Below, piece after piece: positions 7,828 through 16,806 of a stretch of DNA of 64,000 nucleotides. A model generated the notes under the pieces. That model saw only the letters and a program-made list of their open reading frames with translations, was not told the DNA's origin and searched no databases. Both the position numbers and the translations under genes were made by a program. The stretch comes from Actinomycetes bacterium. Lineage in GTDB: Bacteria; Actinomycetota; Acidimicrobiia; Acidimicrobiales; RAAP-2. How positions within the stretch are numbered: position 1 is the first letter of the stretch; each line of letters starts with the position of its first letter. Location of the stretch: assembly GCA_021785695.1 (NCBI GenBank), contig JAJYEQ010000001.1:1-64000 (forward strand). Direction: 5' to 3'.

Positions 7828-8619
7828 TTACCCGGGAACGACCTGGTGGAGGGGGCACCAGTAGGTCGAGCGGCCCCCGACGGTGCCGTGGGCCAGGGCC
7901 GCGCCGTCGCGCGGGCAGTGGCCCGCGTCGTGACGTCCTCCCTGGTGGTCCCCGGTATGGGAGCCGCCGCGGCGCCCGAGGGTGCGCAGCGTCGTCGTCA
8001 GCGCCCGGTAGAGGCGCTGGCGATGCGCCGCGTCGAGGCTCCCCACCGGGGTGCGCGGGTCCAGGCCGGCGCGAAAGAGGGCCTCGTCGGCCAGCAGGTT
8101 GCCCACCCCGGCCAGGCGGGACTGGTCGAGCAGGCGCGCCTTGATGGCCGGGCCCGCCCCGCGGCACTCCAGGGCCGCCGCGAACTGGGCGGCCGTCAGG
8201 GTCAACACGTCGGGTCCCAGGGCCTCCAGGTCGGGGTCAACCAGGACCCGGGCCAGCCGTCGCGGGTCGTGGACCAGTAGGCGGCGGCCATCGGCCAGCT
8301 CCAGGCCGGCGCGGATCCAACGCTCCTGGTACCCGTGGGGGCCATAGAAGAGGCCCTCGAGGCCGGCCGCACCGTCGAGCAGGAGGACCCCGGTCATCCC
8401 GAAGCGGAAGCCCAGGTCCGCACCGTCGGTCGTCAGCACCAGCAGCTTGCCCCGGCGCCTGGTGCCCGTCAGCGTGCGCCCGCGCGCCGCGTCGGCCCAG
8501 GTGCTCGGCGCCGGGAGGCGGCCCGCGGCCAGGGTGTCGGCGAAGCCTCGGGCAATGGTGGCGCCCACGACGCCCTCGGCCAGGCGCCGGTAGGACTCGA
8601 CCTCGAGCACTTCGGGCAC
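7828..8619 (-). CDS. Fpg/Nei-family DNA glycosylase with variant zinc finger
   Basis: A 263-residue base-excision repair enzyme. The mature N-terminus Pro2-Glu3 (MPEVLEVES), which forms the Schiff base and acid catalyst in Fpg/Nei proteins, is present. So is the helix-two-turn-helix GPAIKARLLDQSRLAGVGNLLADE with the conserved asparagine. The C-terminal zinc finger reads CPRDG...TYWCPLHQ, so the second and fourth ligands are Asp and His rather than Cys. This resembles an actinobacterial Fpg/Nei subfamily rather than classic MutM. It is divergent from the FrhB-like gene, 37 bp away. Confidence 0.82.
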   Translation of the reverse strand: MPEVLEVESYRRLAEGVVGATIARGFADTLAAGRLPAPSTWADAARGRTLTGTRRRGKLLVLTTDGADLGFRFGMTGVLLLDGAAGLEGLFYGPHGYQERWIRAGLELADGRRLLVHDPRRLARVLVDPDLEALGPDVLTLTAAQFAAALECRGAGPAIKARLLDQSRLAGVGNLLADEALFRAGLDPRTPVGSLDAAHRQRLYRALTTTLRTLGRRGGSHTGDHQGGRHDAGHCPRDGAALAHGTVGGRSTYWCPLHQVVPG

Positions 8620-8656
8620 CGGGGCAGCGTAGCGGGGTGCTCACTACCATGGGTCG

Positions 8657-9781
8657 GTGGCCCCCGAGAAGCTCCAGTGGCGCGAGCTGTTCTCCGAGGT
8701 CGTCACCACCGGGCTGTGCACCGGCTGCGCCGCGTGCGTGGTGGCCTGCCCCCACGACGTCCTGGAGTACGACGACGCGGCGGGGCGCTACCAGCCCTTC
8801 CACGTCGAGGCCGACGGCGGGGCCAGCGACTGCACCCACGGCCAGCGCGGCTGCACCCTGTGCACCCGGGCCTGCCCGCGCTTTCGCACTTGGGAGCCCG
8901 AGATCGACGTGCACCGCGTAGGACGCGAGCGCCGCGCCGACGAGGTGGCCGGGGTCGGCGACATCGTCCTGGCGCGCGCCACCGACGCCGAGGTCGCCGC
9001 GAGCGGCCAGGACGGCGGCTTCGTCTCGGCTCTCCTGATCCACGCCCTGGAGCACGGCCTGGTCGACGCGGCGCTGGTCAGCGGCCGTGAGGGCGACGGC
9101 ACGTCGTGGCGGGCCGTGCCCGCCGTCGTGCGCTCGCGCGCCGAGGTACTGGCCACGTCGGGCTCGCGCTACACCTACAGCGCCAACCTGCTCGCCTACC
9201 CCGACGCGGTCGCCGAGGGTGCCGAGCGCCTGGCCCTGGTGGGCATGGGCTGCGCCGCCTCGGCGCCCGGGGCCCTGCAGGTGCGCAAGGCCGGCAAGAT
9301 CGCCCGGCGCCTGGTGCTCAGCATCGGCCTGCTGTGCTCCAAGACCTTCGACGACGCCATCTTCCCCGAGCTCTTCGAGGCTCGCTACGGCCTGGCCCGC
9401 GCCGATATCGCCAAGATGAACATCAAGGGGGTCTTCCAGGTCACCACGACCGACGGCGCCCGCCACGACATCCCCCTGGCCGAGGCCCAGGCCTTCACGC
9501 GCGCGGGCTGCCGGCTGTGCCCGGACTTCGCGGCCGAGCACGCCGACCTGTCCGCGGGGGGCATCGGTGCCCTGGATGACTGGACGCTCGTCGTGGTGCG
9601 CACCGAGCTGGGCCGCAGCCTGCTCGACGCGCTGGTGGCGAGCGGGGCGGTCGTCACGCGCGCGGCCGACGAGGACCCCCGGGCCGTCGCGCTACTGACC
9701 CGCCTGGCGCGGACCTCGCGGCGACGCTGGCCGGACTTCGCCGACCCCCACCCCGGGCGCACGGGTGCGCCGCCCCGGTGA
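8657..9781 (+). CDS. FrhB-like coenzyme F420 hydrogenase/dehydrogenase beta subunit family flavoprotein
   Basis: A 374-residue iron-sulfur flavoprotein. A CTGCAACVVACPHD ferredoxin-type cluster motif lies near residue 21, and further cysteines occur in GCTLCTRACPRF at about 55-66. These precede the FrhB N- and C-terminal domains, with another pair in GCRLCPDFA near 290. Relatives transfer electrons between reduced F420 or ferredoxin and partner proteins. The partner is not evident here. The GTG at 8657 is the first start in frame. It begins a plus-strand run: its stop overlaps the start of the next gene as GTGA. Confidence 0.78.
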   Translation: MAPEKLQWRELFSEVVTTGLCTGCAACVVACPHDVLEYDDAAGRYQPFHVEADGGASDCTHGQRGCTLCTRACPRFRTWEPEIDVHRVGRERRADEVAGVGDIVLARATDAEVAASGQDGGFVSALLIHALEHGLVDAALVSGREGDGTSWRAVPAVVRSRAEVLATSGSRYTYSANLLAYPDAVAEGAERLALVGMGCAASAPGALQVRKAGKIARRLVLSIGLLCSKTFDDAIFPELFEARYGLARADIAKMNIKGVFQVTTTDGARHDIPLAEAQAFTRAGCRLCPDFAAEHADLSAGGIGALDDWTLVVVRTELGRSLLDALVASGAVVTRAADEDPRAVALLTRLARTSRRRWPDFADPHPGRTGAPPR

Positions 9782-10395
9782 GGCCAGCCACCACGGTGCT
9801 GCTGGTGCGCCACGGCCGCACCGCGACGACCGGGCGTGAGCTGCCCGCTCCCACCCAGGAGCTCGACGCGCGCGGGCACGCCCAGGCGGCCGCCGTGGCC
9901 GAGCAGTTGGCGGCCCTGTCCCCCGCCCCGATCGCCCTCTACACCTCGCCCCTGGTGCGCTGTCGCCAGACCGCGGCCCCGATCGCCCGCGCCCTCGGCC
10001 AGCGCGCGCACCCGGTCGCCGGCCTGCGCGAGTGCGACTACGGCGCCTGGACCGGCCAGTCGCTGTGGCGCCTGCGCCGGTTGGCCGCCTGGCGGGCGGT
10101 GGTGACGACGCCCTCGACGGTGACCTTCCCCGACGGCGAGTCGCTGGCCGCGATGAGCCAGCGGATGTGGGCCACCCTGCTCGACCTGGCCGAGCGCCAC
10201 CGCGGCCAGCGCATCGTCGTCGTCAGCCACGCCGACCCGATCCGCGCCGCGCTGGCCGTGGCCCAGGGCGTGCCCCTCGACCTGTTCGGGCGCACCGTCG
10301 TGGCGCCCGCCTCGATCAGCGTCGTGCGCCTGGGCGAGACGCCGGCGGTGCTGGGGGTCAACCTCACCGACCTGGCCGCGGTGGTGGGCCGATGA
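9778..10395 (+). CDS. Histidine phosphatase superfamily protein (MSMEG_4193-like phosphomutase)
   Basis: A 205-residue branch-1 histidine phosphatase. The catalytic RHG is in LLVRHGRTATTG near residue 10. The second arginine lies in SPLVRCRQTA, the acid in LRECDYGAWTG, and the second histidine in VVVSHADPIRAAL near 150. In many actinobacteria this gene precedes a DUF3090 gene and an SCO1664-type gene, as here, and the trio often lies beside mshC. The substrate is not established. The start overlaps the FrhB-like stop and the stop overlaps the DUF3090 start, so all are probably co-translated. Confidence 0.83.
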   Translation: MRPATTVLLVRHGRTATTGRELPAPTQELDARGHAQAAAVAEQLAALSPAPIALYTSPLVRCRQTAAPIARALGQRAHPVAGLRECDYGAWTGQSLWRLRRLAAWRAVVTTPSTVTFPDGESLAAMSQRMWATLLDLAERHRGQRIVVVSHADPIRAALAVAQGVPLDLFGRTVVAPASISVVRLGETPAVLGVNLTDLAAVVGR

Positions 10396-10871
10396 GGTAC
10401 CTGTTCGCGCACCCCGACCGGGTGGTGGTGGGTACCCACGGGGAGGTCGGGCAGCGCCGCTTCCTCCTCCAGGTGCGCCAGGGCCCCCAGCTCGTCGTGG
10501 TCAAGGTGGAAAAGCAGCAGGTCGTGGCCCTGGCCGAGTGGGTCGTGCGGGTCCTCGACGACCTGGGCCGACCCGGGCACCTGCCCGAGGACGTCGAGCT
10601 GGAGCCCGAGTACGAGGCCGACCTGGAGGCCGGCTCGATCACCGTGGGGCTGGACAGCGAGGCCCGGGTGCTCACCGTCTCGATCGAGGCGCGCGAGGGC
10701 GACGACCTCGTCGAGTTCTCCCTCAGCGCCACCTGGGCGGCCGTGCTGGCCATCGAGGTGACCCGCCTGGTGGCCGCGGGGCGACCCGCCTGCCCGCTGT
10801 GCGGCCTGCCCCTCGACCCGCGCGGTCACGACTGCCCCCGCACCAACGGGCACCGCGCCCCCATCACCTGA
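10392..10871 (+). CDS. DUF3090 family protein
   Basis: A 159-residue protein that begins RYLFAHPDRVVVGTHGEVGQ, typical of DUF3090. It ends in a probable zinc site, CPLCGLPLDPRGHDCPRTNGH. The family is actinobacterial and of unknown biochemistry. I chose the ATG at 10392 because it forms ATGA with the phosphatase stop; a longer frame extends upstream but lies inside that gene. The SCO1664-type gene follows with no gap. Confidence 0.85.
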   Translation: MRYLFAHPDRVVVGTHGEVGQRRFLLQVRQGPQLVVVKVEKQQVVALAEWVVRVLDDLGRPGHLPEDVELEPEYEADLEAGSITVGLDSEARVLTVSIEAREGDDLVEFSLSATWAAVLAIEVTRLVAAGRPACPLCGLPLDPRGHDCPRTNGHRAPIT

Positions 10872-11573
10872 GTGGAGCGGGCCGACCAGCGCGAGCTGCT
10901 GGCCCGCGGGAGCCTGCGGGTGGAGGGCTGGGTCCCGGGGTCCTCCAACCAGGCGCTGGTCCTGCGCGTGCGCGCCGGCGGCGACGAGGTCCTGGCCTGC
11001 TACAAGGCCGAGCGCGCCGAGCGCGCCCTGACCGACTTCCCCCCGGGGCTGTGGCGCCGCGAGGTGGCCGCCGAGCGCCTGGCGGCGCGCCTGGGCCTCG
11101 ACCTGGTGCCCGCGACGGTCGGGCGCGACGACGGCCCGCTCGGGCCGGGGTCGCTGCAGTGGTGGGTCGAGGCGACCGAGGACACCTTCTTCACGCTGCG
11201 CGAGGACCCCGCGCACCGGGCCGCGCTGGTGGACCTGGCGGCCTTCGACGTCGTGGCCAACAACGCCGACCGCAAGGGTGGCCACGTGCTCTTCGACGGC
11301 ACCCGCCTGTACGGGATCGACCACGGCCTGTGCTTCCACCCCCACGACAAGTTGCGCACGGTCATCTGGGACTACGCCGGCGAGCGCCTGGAGCCGGCGT
11401 GGGCCGAGCGCCTGGCGCGCCTGGAGGGCTGCGCCGAGCTGCGCGCGTGGCTCGATGCGCGCGAGGTCGCCGCCACCGCGCAGCGCGCGCGGGCGCTCGC
11501 CGCGTCCCTGGTCCTGCCGGAGCCGGACCTGGAGCGCTCCTGGCCCCCGCCCTACCCCTGGCCCCTGGTCTAG
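10872..11573 (+). CDS. SCO1664 family protein (PI3/PI4-kinase-like fold)
   Basis: A 233-residue protein of the family found downstream of DUF3090 in actinobacteria. The kinase-like catalytic region is visible as FDVVANNADRKGGHVL followed by YGIDHGLCFH, resembling the DxxxxN and D-H/G metal-binding loops of phosphatidylinositol-kinase-like and HipA-like folds. An ATP-binding lysine may be that in LACYKAERAER. Function is unproven. A GTG start directly follows the DUF3090 stop. In many genomes mshC follows next; here a hairpin and a SIMPL-domain gene follow instead. Confidence 0.78.
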   Translation: MERADQRELLARGSLRVEGWVPGSSNQALVLRVRAGGDEVLACYKAERAERALTDFPPGLWRREVAAERLAARLGLDLVPATVGRDDGPLGPGSLQWWVEATEDTFFTLREDPAHRAALVDLAAFDVVANNADRKGGHVLFDGTRLYGIDHGLCFHPHDKLRTVIWDYAGERLEPAWAERLARLEGCAELRAWLDAREVAATAQRARALAASLVLPEPDLERSWPPPYPWPLV

Positions 11574-11580
11574 AGCGCAC

Positions 11581-11605
11581 TGGCCCCCGCGGCACGCGGG
11601 GGCCA
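11581..11605 (+). terminator. Ten-base perfect hairpin after the SCO1664-type gene
   Basis: TGGCCCCCGC at 11581-11590 pairs with 11596-11605 across a five-base loop, starting eight bases after the stop codon. There is no T-run. It probably ends the four-gene plus-strand transcript or attenuates into the SIMPL gene. Confidence 0.6.
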
Positions 11606-11631
11606 AGATGGGCGAGGCGAGAGGAGAACCC

Positions 11632-12345
11632 ATGAAGCCCAGTCACGCCCTCAGTGTCCTGGTGGCCGCGATCGTGGTGGCCGCGGCCATCGGGCTCGGC
11701 GACGTCCTGGGCCGCGCGCGCACCGGCGCGCCGCGCACGATCTCGGTCACGGGTCTCGGCTTGGTGCGCGCGACGCCCGACACCTTCTCCTTCAGCATCG
11801 ACGTCCACACCACCGGTGCCTCCACGACGGCGGCCCTGGCCGCCAATGACGCCACCACGGGCCGGGTCGACGCGGCCCTGCACGCGGCGGGTGTGGTTGC
11901 CGGATCCCTGGCCACGACGTCACTGGCCGTGAACCCGACCTACGGCTCCCAGGGCCAGATCACCGGCTACGCCGTCGACGACCAGATCGACGTCACGTCG
12001 CACCTGGTGGCCCGGGCCGGGGCCATCCTGGGCGCCGCGATCGACGCGGCCGGCAATGCCGGCCAGGTGAGCGGGCTGACCTTCTCCCTCTCGGCCCAGT
12101 CACCGGTGCGCGCCCGCGCCCGGGTGGCGGCGCTGGCCAACGCCAACCACGCGGCCCGCGAGCTGGCCCGCGCGGCCGGGGCCCACTTGGGCCCGGTGGT
12201 CAGCCTGGTCGACCACGAGCACGCGGCGCCCCAGGAGGTGCCGATCCCGATCTTCGCCAGTACCGCGGCGGCTCCCCGGGTCCCGGTCTCGCCGGCCACC
12301 CAGTCGGTCTCGGTGACCGTCGCCGTCGTCTACCAGATGAGCTGA
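11632..12345 (+). CDS. SIMPL (DUF541) domain secreted or membrane-anchored protein
   Basis: A 237-residue protein with one N-terminal hydrophobic segment (residues 6-24, a signal anchor) followed by a SIMPL domain. The family pattern ISVTGLGLVRATPDTFSFSI opens it, and TYGSQGQITGYAVDDQIDVT lies in the middle. SIMPL proteins form periplasmic or surface oligomers of uncertain role. The ATG at 11632 has a good GAGGAG ribosome site; a longer frame upstream overlaps the previous gene in another reading and is not used. Confidence 0.8.
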   Translation: MKPSHALSVLVAAIVVAAAIGLGDVLGRARTGAPRTISVTGLGLVRATPDTFSFSIDVHTTGASTTAALAANDATTGRVDAALHAAGVVAGSLATTSLAVNPTYGSQGQITGYAVDDQIDVTSHLVARAGAILGAAIDAAGNAGQVSGLTFSLSAQSPVRARARVAALANANHAARELARAAGAHLGPVVSLVDHEHAAPQEVPIPIFASTAAAPRVPVSPATQSVSVTVAVVYQMS

Positions 12346-12365
12346 CGCGACGCGGCGGCCCCGGC

Positions 12366-12725
12366 TCAAGTGACCGGGTCCTGGAGCAGGCCGAGCACGT
12401 TGCCGTCGAGGTCGCGCACGGTCGCCACGCGCCGGCCCGCGCCGACCTCGCGGGCCGGCTCGGCCAGGGTGGCACCCGCGGCCACGACCGCGGCCAGAGC
12501 GCCCTCGAGGTCGTCGACGTGCCAGTAGGCGAGGGGCCCCGCCGGGGCGTCGCCCGCCCGGGGCACCAGCCCGATGTGCTGGCCGGCGGCGTCGAAGCCC
12601 ACGTAGTACGGGCTCTCGACGCTCGGGGCGACGCCGAGCAGGGCGGTGTAGATCGGTGTGGCCGCCGCGAGGTCGGCCACCGGGTGCAGCACCGTCTTGA
12701 TGCCGTGGTTCTGGCGGGGTTCCAG
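12366..12725 (-). CDS. VOC (glyoxalase/bleomycin-resistance fold) family protein
   Basis: A protein of about 119 residues with the two beta-alpha-beta-beta-beta units of the VOC superfamily: KTVLHPVADLAAATPIYTAL at the start and RVATVRDLDGNVLGLLQDP at the end. No enzyme activity can be assigned. No ATG lies near the family's normal start. A CTG at 12725 follows a GAGGAGG ribosome site by four bases, and I use it; the alternative is the GTG of the KTV segment. It lies 38 bp after the transporter stop on the same strand. Confidence 0.65.
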   Translation of the reverse strand: MEPRQNHGIKTVLHPVADLAAATPIYTALLGVAPSVESPYYVGFDAAGQHIGLVPRAGDAPAGPLAYWHVDDLEGALAAVVAAGATLAEPAREVGAGRRVATVRDLDGNVLGLLQDPVT

Positions 12726-12763
12726 GGGTCCTCCTCGGGGTCGGTGCTCGACGATGCGGCGCG

Positions 12764-14248
12764 TCAGGTCGCCGGGTCGGCGCTGAGGTCGAGGGGGCCT
12801 GAGCGCAGGAGGGCCAGCGAGACCACCGCGCCCAGGACGAAGAGGCCGGCGGCCCACCAGAAGGCGATGACGTCGCCGTGCACGGTCGCGGCCGCCTGGC
12901 GCAGGGCCACGGGCCCGGTCCCGTGGAGGAAGGCGCGGGTGCCCGCGCTGACGGCGATGGTGTTGAGCAGCGCGGTGCCCATCGAGCCCCCGACCTGCTG
13001 GAAGGTGTTCACGCTGGCCGAGGCGGCCCCGGCGTCCACGGCGCGCACCCCGGCCGTGGCGCTGGCGATGGCGGGGGCGAAGACCAGCCCGAGGCCCAGC
13101 CCCGTCAGGATCAGGCCCGGCAGGACCGAGCTGAGGTAGGCCGCGTGCAGCGGCAGGCGCGTGAAGAGGATCAGCCCGAGGGCCGCGAGCACCATCCCGG
13201 TGGGCACCAGCGGCCGCGGGCCGACCATCCCGAGCAGGCGCGCGCTGGCGATGGCCGCGGTGACCGCCAAGGCCCCCACCATGGGCAGGTAGGCGATGCC
13301 GGTGCGCAGCGGCGAGTACCCGTCCAGGTTCTCCAGGTAGTAGGTGAGGAAGAGCGAGACGCCAAAGAGGCCCGCGCTGGACAAGAAGAGTGCCGCGAGC
13401 GACCCGCCCCGGGTGCGGTGCGCCACGATGCGCAGCGGCACCAGCGGGTGGCGGCTGCGGCGCTGCCAGGCGACGAAGGCGACCAGCAGGACGACCCCGA
13501 GGACCAGGCTGCCCATGGTCACCGCGTCGCCCCACGAGGCAGTCACGGCGTTGGCGAACCCGTAGACGACCAGGAAGAGGCCGCCGCCCCCGAGCAGCAG
13601 GCCCGGCAGGTCGAGCGGGTCGTGGGTGGCCGGCCGGCCCCGCGGCACCAGGGCCAGGACCCCGACCAGGGCGACGAGCCCGAACACGACGTTGACGTAG
13701 AGCGTCCAGCGCCACGAGACCCACTGGGTGAGCGCGCCGCCGACGATCAGCCCGATGGCCGCGCCCGAGCCGGCCAGGGCCCCGTAGATCGCGAAGGCCC
13801 GGGCGCGCTCGGCCGGCGCGACGAAGGTCGTGGTCAAGGCGGCCAGGGCGGCCGGGGCCAGGACGGCGGCGAAGGCCCCCTGGACCGCGCGGGCCGCCAC
13901 CAGCATGGCGAAGGACGTCGCGGCTCCCCCGACCGCGCTGGCCACGGCGAAGCCGACCAGCCCGATCAGCAGCGCGGTGCGCCGTCCCCACCAGTCCCCC
14001 AGGCGCCCCCCGAGCAGCAGGAGGGCGCCGAAGGCCAGGGCGTAGCCCGTGAGCGGCCACTGGCGCAGGGCGGTCGAGAAGTGCAGGGCGGCCTGGGCCC
14101 GCGGCAGCGCGATGTTGATGATGGTGACGTCGAGGGCCACCATCAGCTGGACCAGGCCGAGCACGGCCAGCGTCCACCACCGGCGGCGCTGGACGGGGCT
14201 GGTCGTGCTCGGGGGCGGCGCGGCTAGTGGCGCGCCGTCGTCGGTCAC
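12764..14248 (-). CDS. MFS drug:H+ antiporter, DHA2 (EmrB/QacA) family
   Basis: A 494-residue protein with about 14 hydrophobic segments. Motif A of the family appears as [15 protein letters not shown] near residue 80, and the antiporter-type motif C lies in [19 protein letters not shown] near 160. It should export hydrophobic compounds using the proton gradient. The GTG start overlaps the EtfA stop as GTGA, so an exporter is translationally coupled to an electron-transfer flavoprotein, an unusual pairing. Substrate unknown. Confidence 0.87.
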   Translation of the reverse strand: MTDDGAPLAAPPPSTTSPVQRRRWWTLAVLGLVQLMVALDVTIINIALPRAQAALHFSTALRQWPLTGYALAFGALLLLGGRLGDWWGRRTALLIGLVGFAVASAVGGAATSFAMLVAARAVQGAFAAVLAPAALAALTTTFVAPAERARAFAIYGALAGSGAAIGLIVGGALTQWVSWRWTLYVNVVFGLVALVGVLALVPRGRPATHDPLDLPGLLLGGGGLFLVVYGFANAVTASWGDAVTMGSLVLGVVLLVAFVAWQRRSRHPLVPLRIVAHRTRGGSLAALFLSSAGLFGVSLFLTYYLENLDGYSPLRTGIAYLPMVGALAVTAAIASARLLGMVGPRPLVPTGMVLAALGLILFTRLPLHAAYLSSVLPGLILTGLGLGLVFAPAIASATAGVRAVDAGAASASVNTFQQVGGSMGTALLNTIAVSAGTRAFLHGTGPVALRQAAATVHGDVIAFWWAAGLFVLGAVVSLALLRSGPLDLSADPAT

Positions 14249-15207
14249 GACTGTCGGGCCTTCAGGGCATCGATCAGGGCGGGCAGGACCTTCTGGACCT
14301 CACCGACGATGCCGAGGTCGGCCACCTGGAAGATCGGCGCGTCGGGGTCCTTGTTGACCGCGATGATCGCCTTGGACCCCTTCATGCCGACCAGGTGCTG
14401 GGTCGCTCCTGAGATGCCGCAGGCCAGGTAGAGCGCCGGCTTGACGGTCTTGCCAGTCTGGCCAACCTGGCGGGCGTAGGGCACCCAGCCGGCGTCCACG
14501 ATGGCCCGGCTGGCGCCGGCCGCCCCGTGGAGCAGGTGGGCCAGCTCGTCGATCCAGCCGTAGTTGGCCGCCTCGCCGAGCCCCCGCCCGCCGGCCACTA
14601 CCACGGCCGCGTCCTCGAGCTGGGGGCCCTCACGGACCTCCTCGTGGCGCGCGACGACCCGCGCGGCACCCACCGGCCCGACGTCGCCCGCCGGGGCGGC
14701 GACGGCGGCGGCGGGCGCCCCGCCAACCGGCTCGGCAGCAAAGGTCTTGGCGCGCACCACGAAGATTCCCGGGCCCGCACCGGTGAAGTGGGCGTGGACC
14801 AATTGGGCGCCCCCAAAGACCAGGTGCTCGCTGACCAGCCCGTCACCGGCCGCCAGGCCGGTCACGTTGGTCAGCACCGGGCGGTCTAGGCGTGCCGAGA
14901 GGCGCCCGGCGATGTCGCGGCCGTCGTAGCTGGCCGGGACGAGGACCGCGTCGGGGGCGTGTGCCCCCACCAGCGCCGCCAGGGCCGCGGCGACCGGGGC
15001 GCCCGGCAGGGCGTCGCCGACGTCGCCGACCTGGTAGAGGGTCGTCGCCCCGTACTCGCCCGCCTGGGCGGCGTGGTCGCCCCCGCCCCAGGTGACGGCG
15101 GCCACCTCGGTGGCCAAGCCCCGCGCCGCGCTCAGCAGCTCCAGGGTGGTGGCGGTCAGTCCCGCGCCCGACGGCTCGGCGACCACCCAAATCGTTCCCA
15201 GTGCCAT
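14245..15207 (-). CDS. etfA: Electron transfer flavoprotein alpha subunit
   Basis: A 320-residue EtfA. The C-terminal FAD-binding signature is clear: [20 protein letters not shown] followed by [23 protein letters not shown]. With EtfB it accepts electrons from acyl-CoA dehydrogenases, such as the one at 59.4 kb, and passes them to the quinone pool through ETF-QO or a similar enzyme. The length is normal. It starts eight bp after the EtfB stop and overlaps the MFS gene. Confidence 0.93.
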   Translation of the reverse strand: MALGTIWVVAEPSGAGLTATTLELLSAARGLATEVAAVTWGGGDHAAQAGEYGATTLYQVGDVGDALPGAPVAAALAALVGAHAPDAVLVPASYDGRDIAGRLSARLDRPVLTNVTGLAAGDGLVSEHLVFGGAQLVHAHFTGAGPGIFVVRAKTFAAEPVGGAPAAAVAAPAGDVGPVGAARVVARHEEVREGPQLEDAAVVVAGGRGLGEAANYGWIDELAHLLHGAAGASRAIVDAGWVPYARQVGQTGKTVKPALYLACGISGATQHLVGMKGSKAIIAVNKDPDAPIFQVADLGIVGEVQKVLPALIDALKARQS

Positions 15208-15215
15208 GACCCCTC

Positions 15216-15989
15216 CTAGAGGACCTTGATCGACTCGAGGAAGGCGACGATGCGCGCGGCGCCGTCGCCCTCGTCCACGTGCTTCTCGCCCCCGGCGCGC
15301 GCCTCGGCGGCCGTCACGTCCACGATGGCCTGACGCGCTCCAGCCGGGCCGACCTGGCCCTCCAGGCCCAAGTCGGCGACGCTGAGCTGCTCGACCGGCT
15401 TGGACTTGGCCGCCATGATCCCTTTGAAGGAGGCGTAGCGAGGCTCGACGACCCCCGCGGTCAAGGTGACCACGGCGGGCAGCGGTGCGGTGACCTCGTC
15501 GTAGCCGGCCTCGGTCTGGCGATGGACGCTGAGGGTCGTCCCCTCGACGCTGACCGACGTGGCGAAGGTCACCGAGGGCCAGGCGAGCAGCTCGGCCAGC
15601 TGGACCGGCAGCGTGCCGGTGTAGCCGTCGGAGGACTCGGTCGCCGCGAGCACCAGGTCGGGCGCCGCGCGGCGCACCGCGGCCGCCAGCACCTTGGCGG
15701 TGCCGAGCGCGTCGGTGCCGCGCAGCGCCTCGTCGCTGACGACGATGGCCCGGGCCGCGCCCATGGCCAGGGCGTTGCGGATGCCGGCCAGGTCGGCCGA
15801 CGAGCCCATGGACACGACGGTCACCTCGCCGCCGCCCGCGCGGTCGACGAGCTGCAAGGCCATCTCGACACCGTAGGTGTCGGCCTCATCCAAGATGAGC
15901 TTGCCCGACCGGTCCAGGTTGTAGCTGGCGTCCAGCGACTGGGGGGCGGTCGGGTCGGGGATCTGCTTGACACAGACGACGACGTTCAT
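15216..15989 (-). CDS. etfB: Electron transfer flavoprotein beta subunit
   Basis: A 257-residue EtfB beginning [20 protein letters not shown]. The mid-protein AMP-binding segment is [20 protein letters not shown], and a conserved [12 protein letters not shown] stretch reads [16 protein letters not shown] prefer the ATG at 15989, which has a GAGGA site four bases upstream, over the TTG at 15998. The GDPD gene ends 15 bp upstream, so gdpD-etfB-etfA-MFS-VOC looks like one minus-strand operon. Confidence 0.92.
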   Translation of the reverse strand: MNVVVCVKQIPDPTAPQSLDASYNLDRSGKLILDEADTYGVEMALQLVDRAGGGEVTVVSMGSSADLAGIRNALAMGAARAIVVSDEALRGTDALGTAKVLAAAVRRAAPDLVLAATESSDGYTGTLPVQLAELLAWPSVTFATSVSVEGTTLSVHRQTEAGYDEVTAPLPAVVTLTAGVVEPRYASFKGIMAAKSKPVEQLSVADLGLEGQVGPAGARQAIVDVTAAEARAGGEKHVDEGDGAARIVAFLESIKVL

Positions 15990-16004
15990 GGTCCTCAATC
16001 TAGG

Positions 16005-16700
16005 TCAGACGCGCGAACCCCCCGGTAAGGCCCGTCGCGCCAGGGCCCGGGCGGGCGCGTCGGTGATGATCGCGTCCACGCCCCAGGCCAGGCACCGGTC
16101 CAGGTCGGCGGACTCGTTGACCGTCCAGCAGTGCACCGCCAGGCCCCGCGTGTGGGCCCGCGCCACGAGCGCCGCGTCGAGGGCGACCAGCGGCGGGTTG
16201 ACGCCGGCCAGCCCCAGCGCGGCGGCGCGCTCCAGCGCGGCCCCGACGTCGTCGCCCTCGTCGAGCAGCCCGTCGACGGGACCGCTTTCGACCAGGGCGA
16301 CGGCGGTCTCCCAGGCGAAGCTCGAGTAGCGCACGCGTCGCGCCGCACCGGCGCGCGCCACCACCGCGTGCACCGCCGCGGCCAGGTCGGCGGCGTCCAC
16401 GGTGACCGGCTCGCCCTCACCGGGCCCGTTCTTCACCTCCACGTTGACTAGCAGGGCGCCGCAGGCCTCCAGGGCCGCGGCCAGCGTGGGCACGCCGTCG
16501 GGCAGGTCGGCGCGCGCACTGGCGGCGATCACGCGACCGCCCACCTCGGGGTCGTGGCACACGACGAGCGCCCCGTCGGCGCTGCGCCGCACGTCCAGCT
16601 CGACACCGTCGACCCCGAGGGCCACCGCGGCCGCGAAGGCGGCCAGCGTGTTCTCCCCGGCCCGGTCGTGCACCCCTCGATGCGCCCACACCTGTGTCAT
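16005..16700 (-). CDS. Glycerophosphodiester phosphodiesterase family protein
   Basis: A 231-residue TIM-barrel enzyme. The signature AHRGVHDRAGENTLAAF holds the catalytic His and Arg and the first metal-binding Glu. Then GVDGVELDVRRSADG gives E-x-D, and VVCHDPEV gives the second His. It hydrolyses glycerophosphodiesters to glycerol-3-phosphate and an alcohol. No signal peptide is visible, so it is probably cytosolic (UgpQ-like). It lies at the head of the Etf operon. Confidence 0.88.
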   Translation of the reverse strand: MTQVWAHRGVHDRAGENTLAAFAAAVALGVDGVELDVRRSADGALVVCHDPEVGGRVIAASARADLPDGVPTLAAALEACGALLVNVEVKNGPGEGEPVTVDAADLAAAVHAVVARAGAARRVRYSSFAWETAVALVESGPVDGLLDEGDDVGAALERAAALGLAGVNPPLVALDAALVARAHTRGLAVHCWTVNESADLDRCLAWGVDAIITDAPARALARRALPGGSRV

Positions 16701-16727
16701 GACGCCAGTCTGGCAGCCAAAAAACCC

Positions 16728-16756
16728 TTGTGAAACTCTTCACCACCCTCTAAACT
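16728..16756 (+). promoter_or_regulatory. Sigma-70-type promoter of the whiB gene
   Basis: TTGTGA at 16728-16733 and TAAACT at 16751-16756 are separated by 17 bases. They sit in an AT-rich island that contrasts with the surrounding GC-rich DNA, 51 bp before the whiB ATG. Spacing and boxes fit a housekeeping sigma factor. Confidence 0.6.
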
Positions 16757-16806
16757 GACGGGACCGGTCGACCCCCCCGCCCTCCGACCGGGTGAAGGAC
16801 CCCAAG

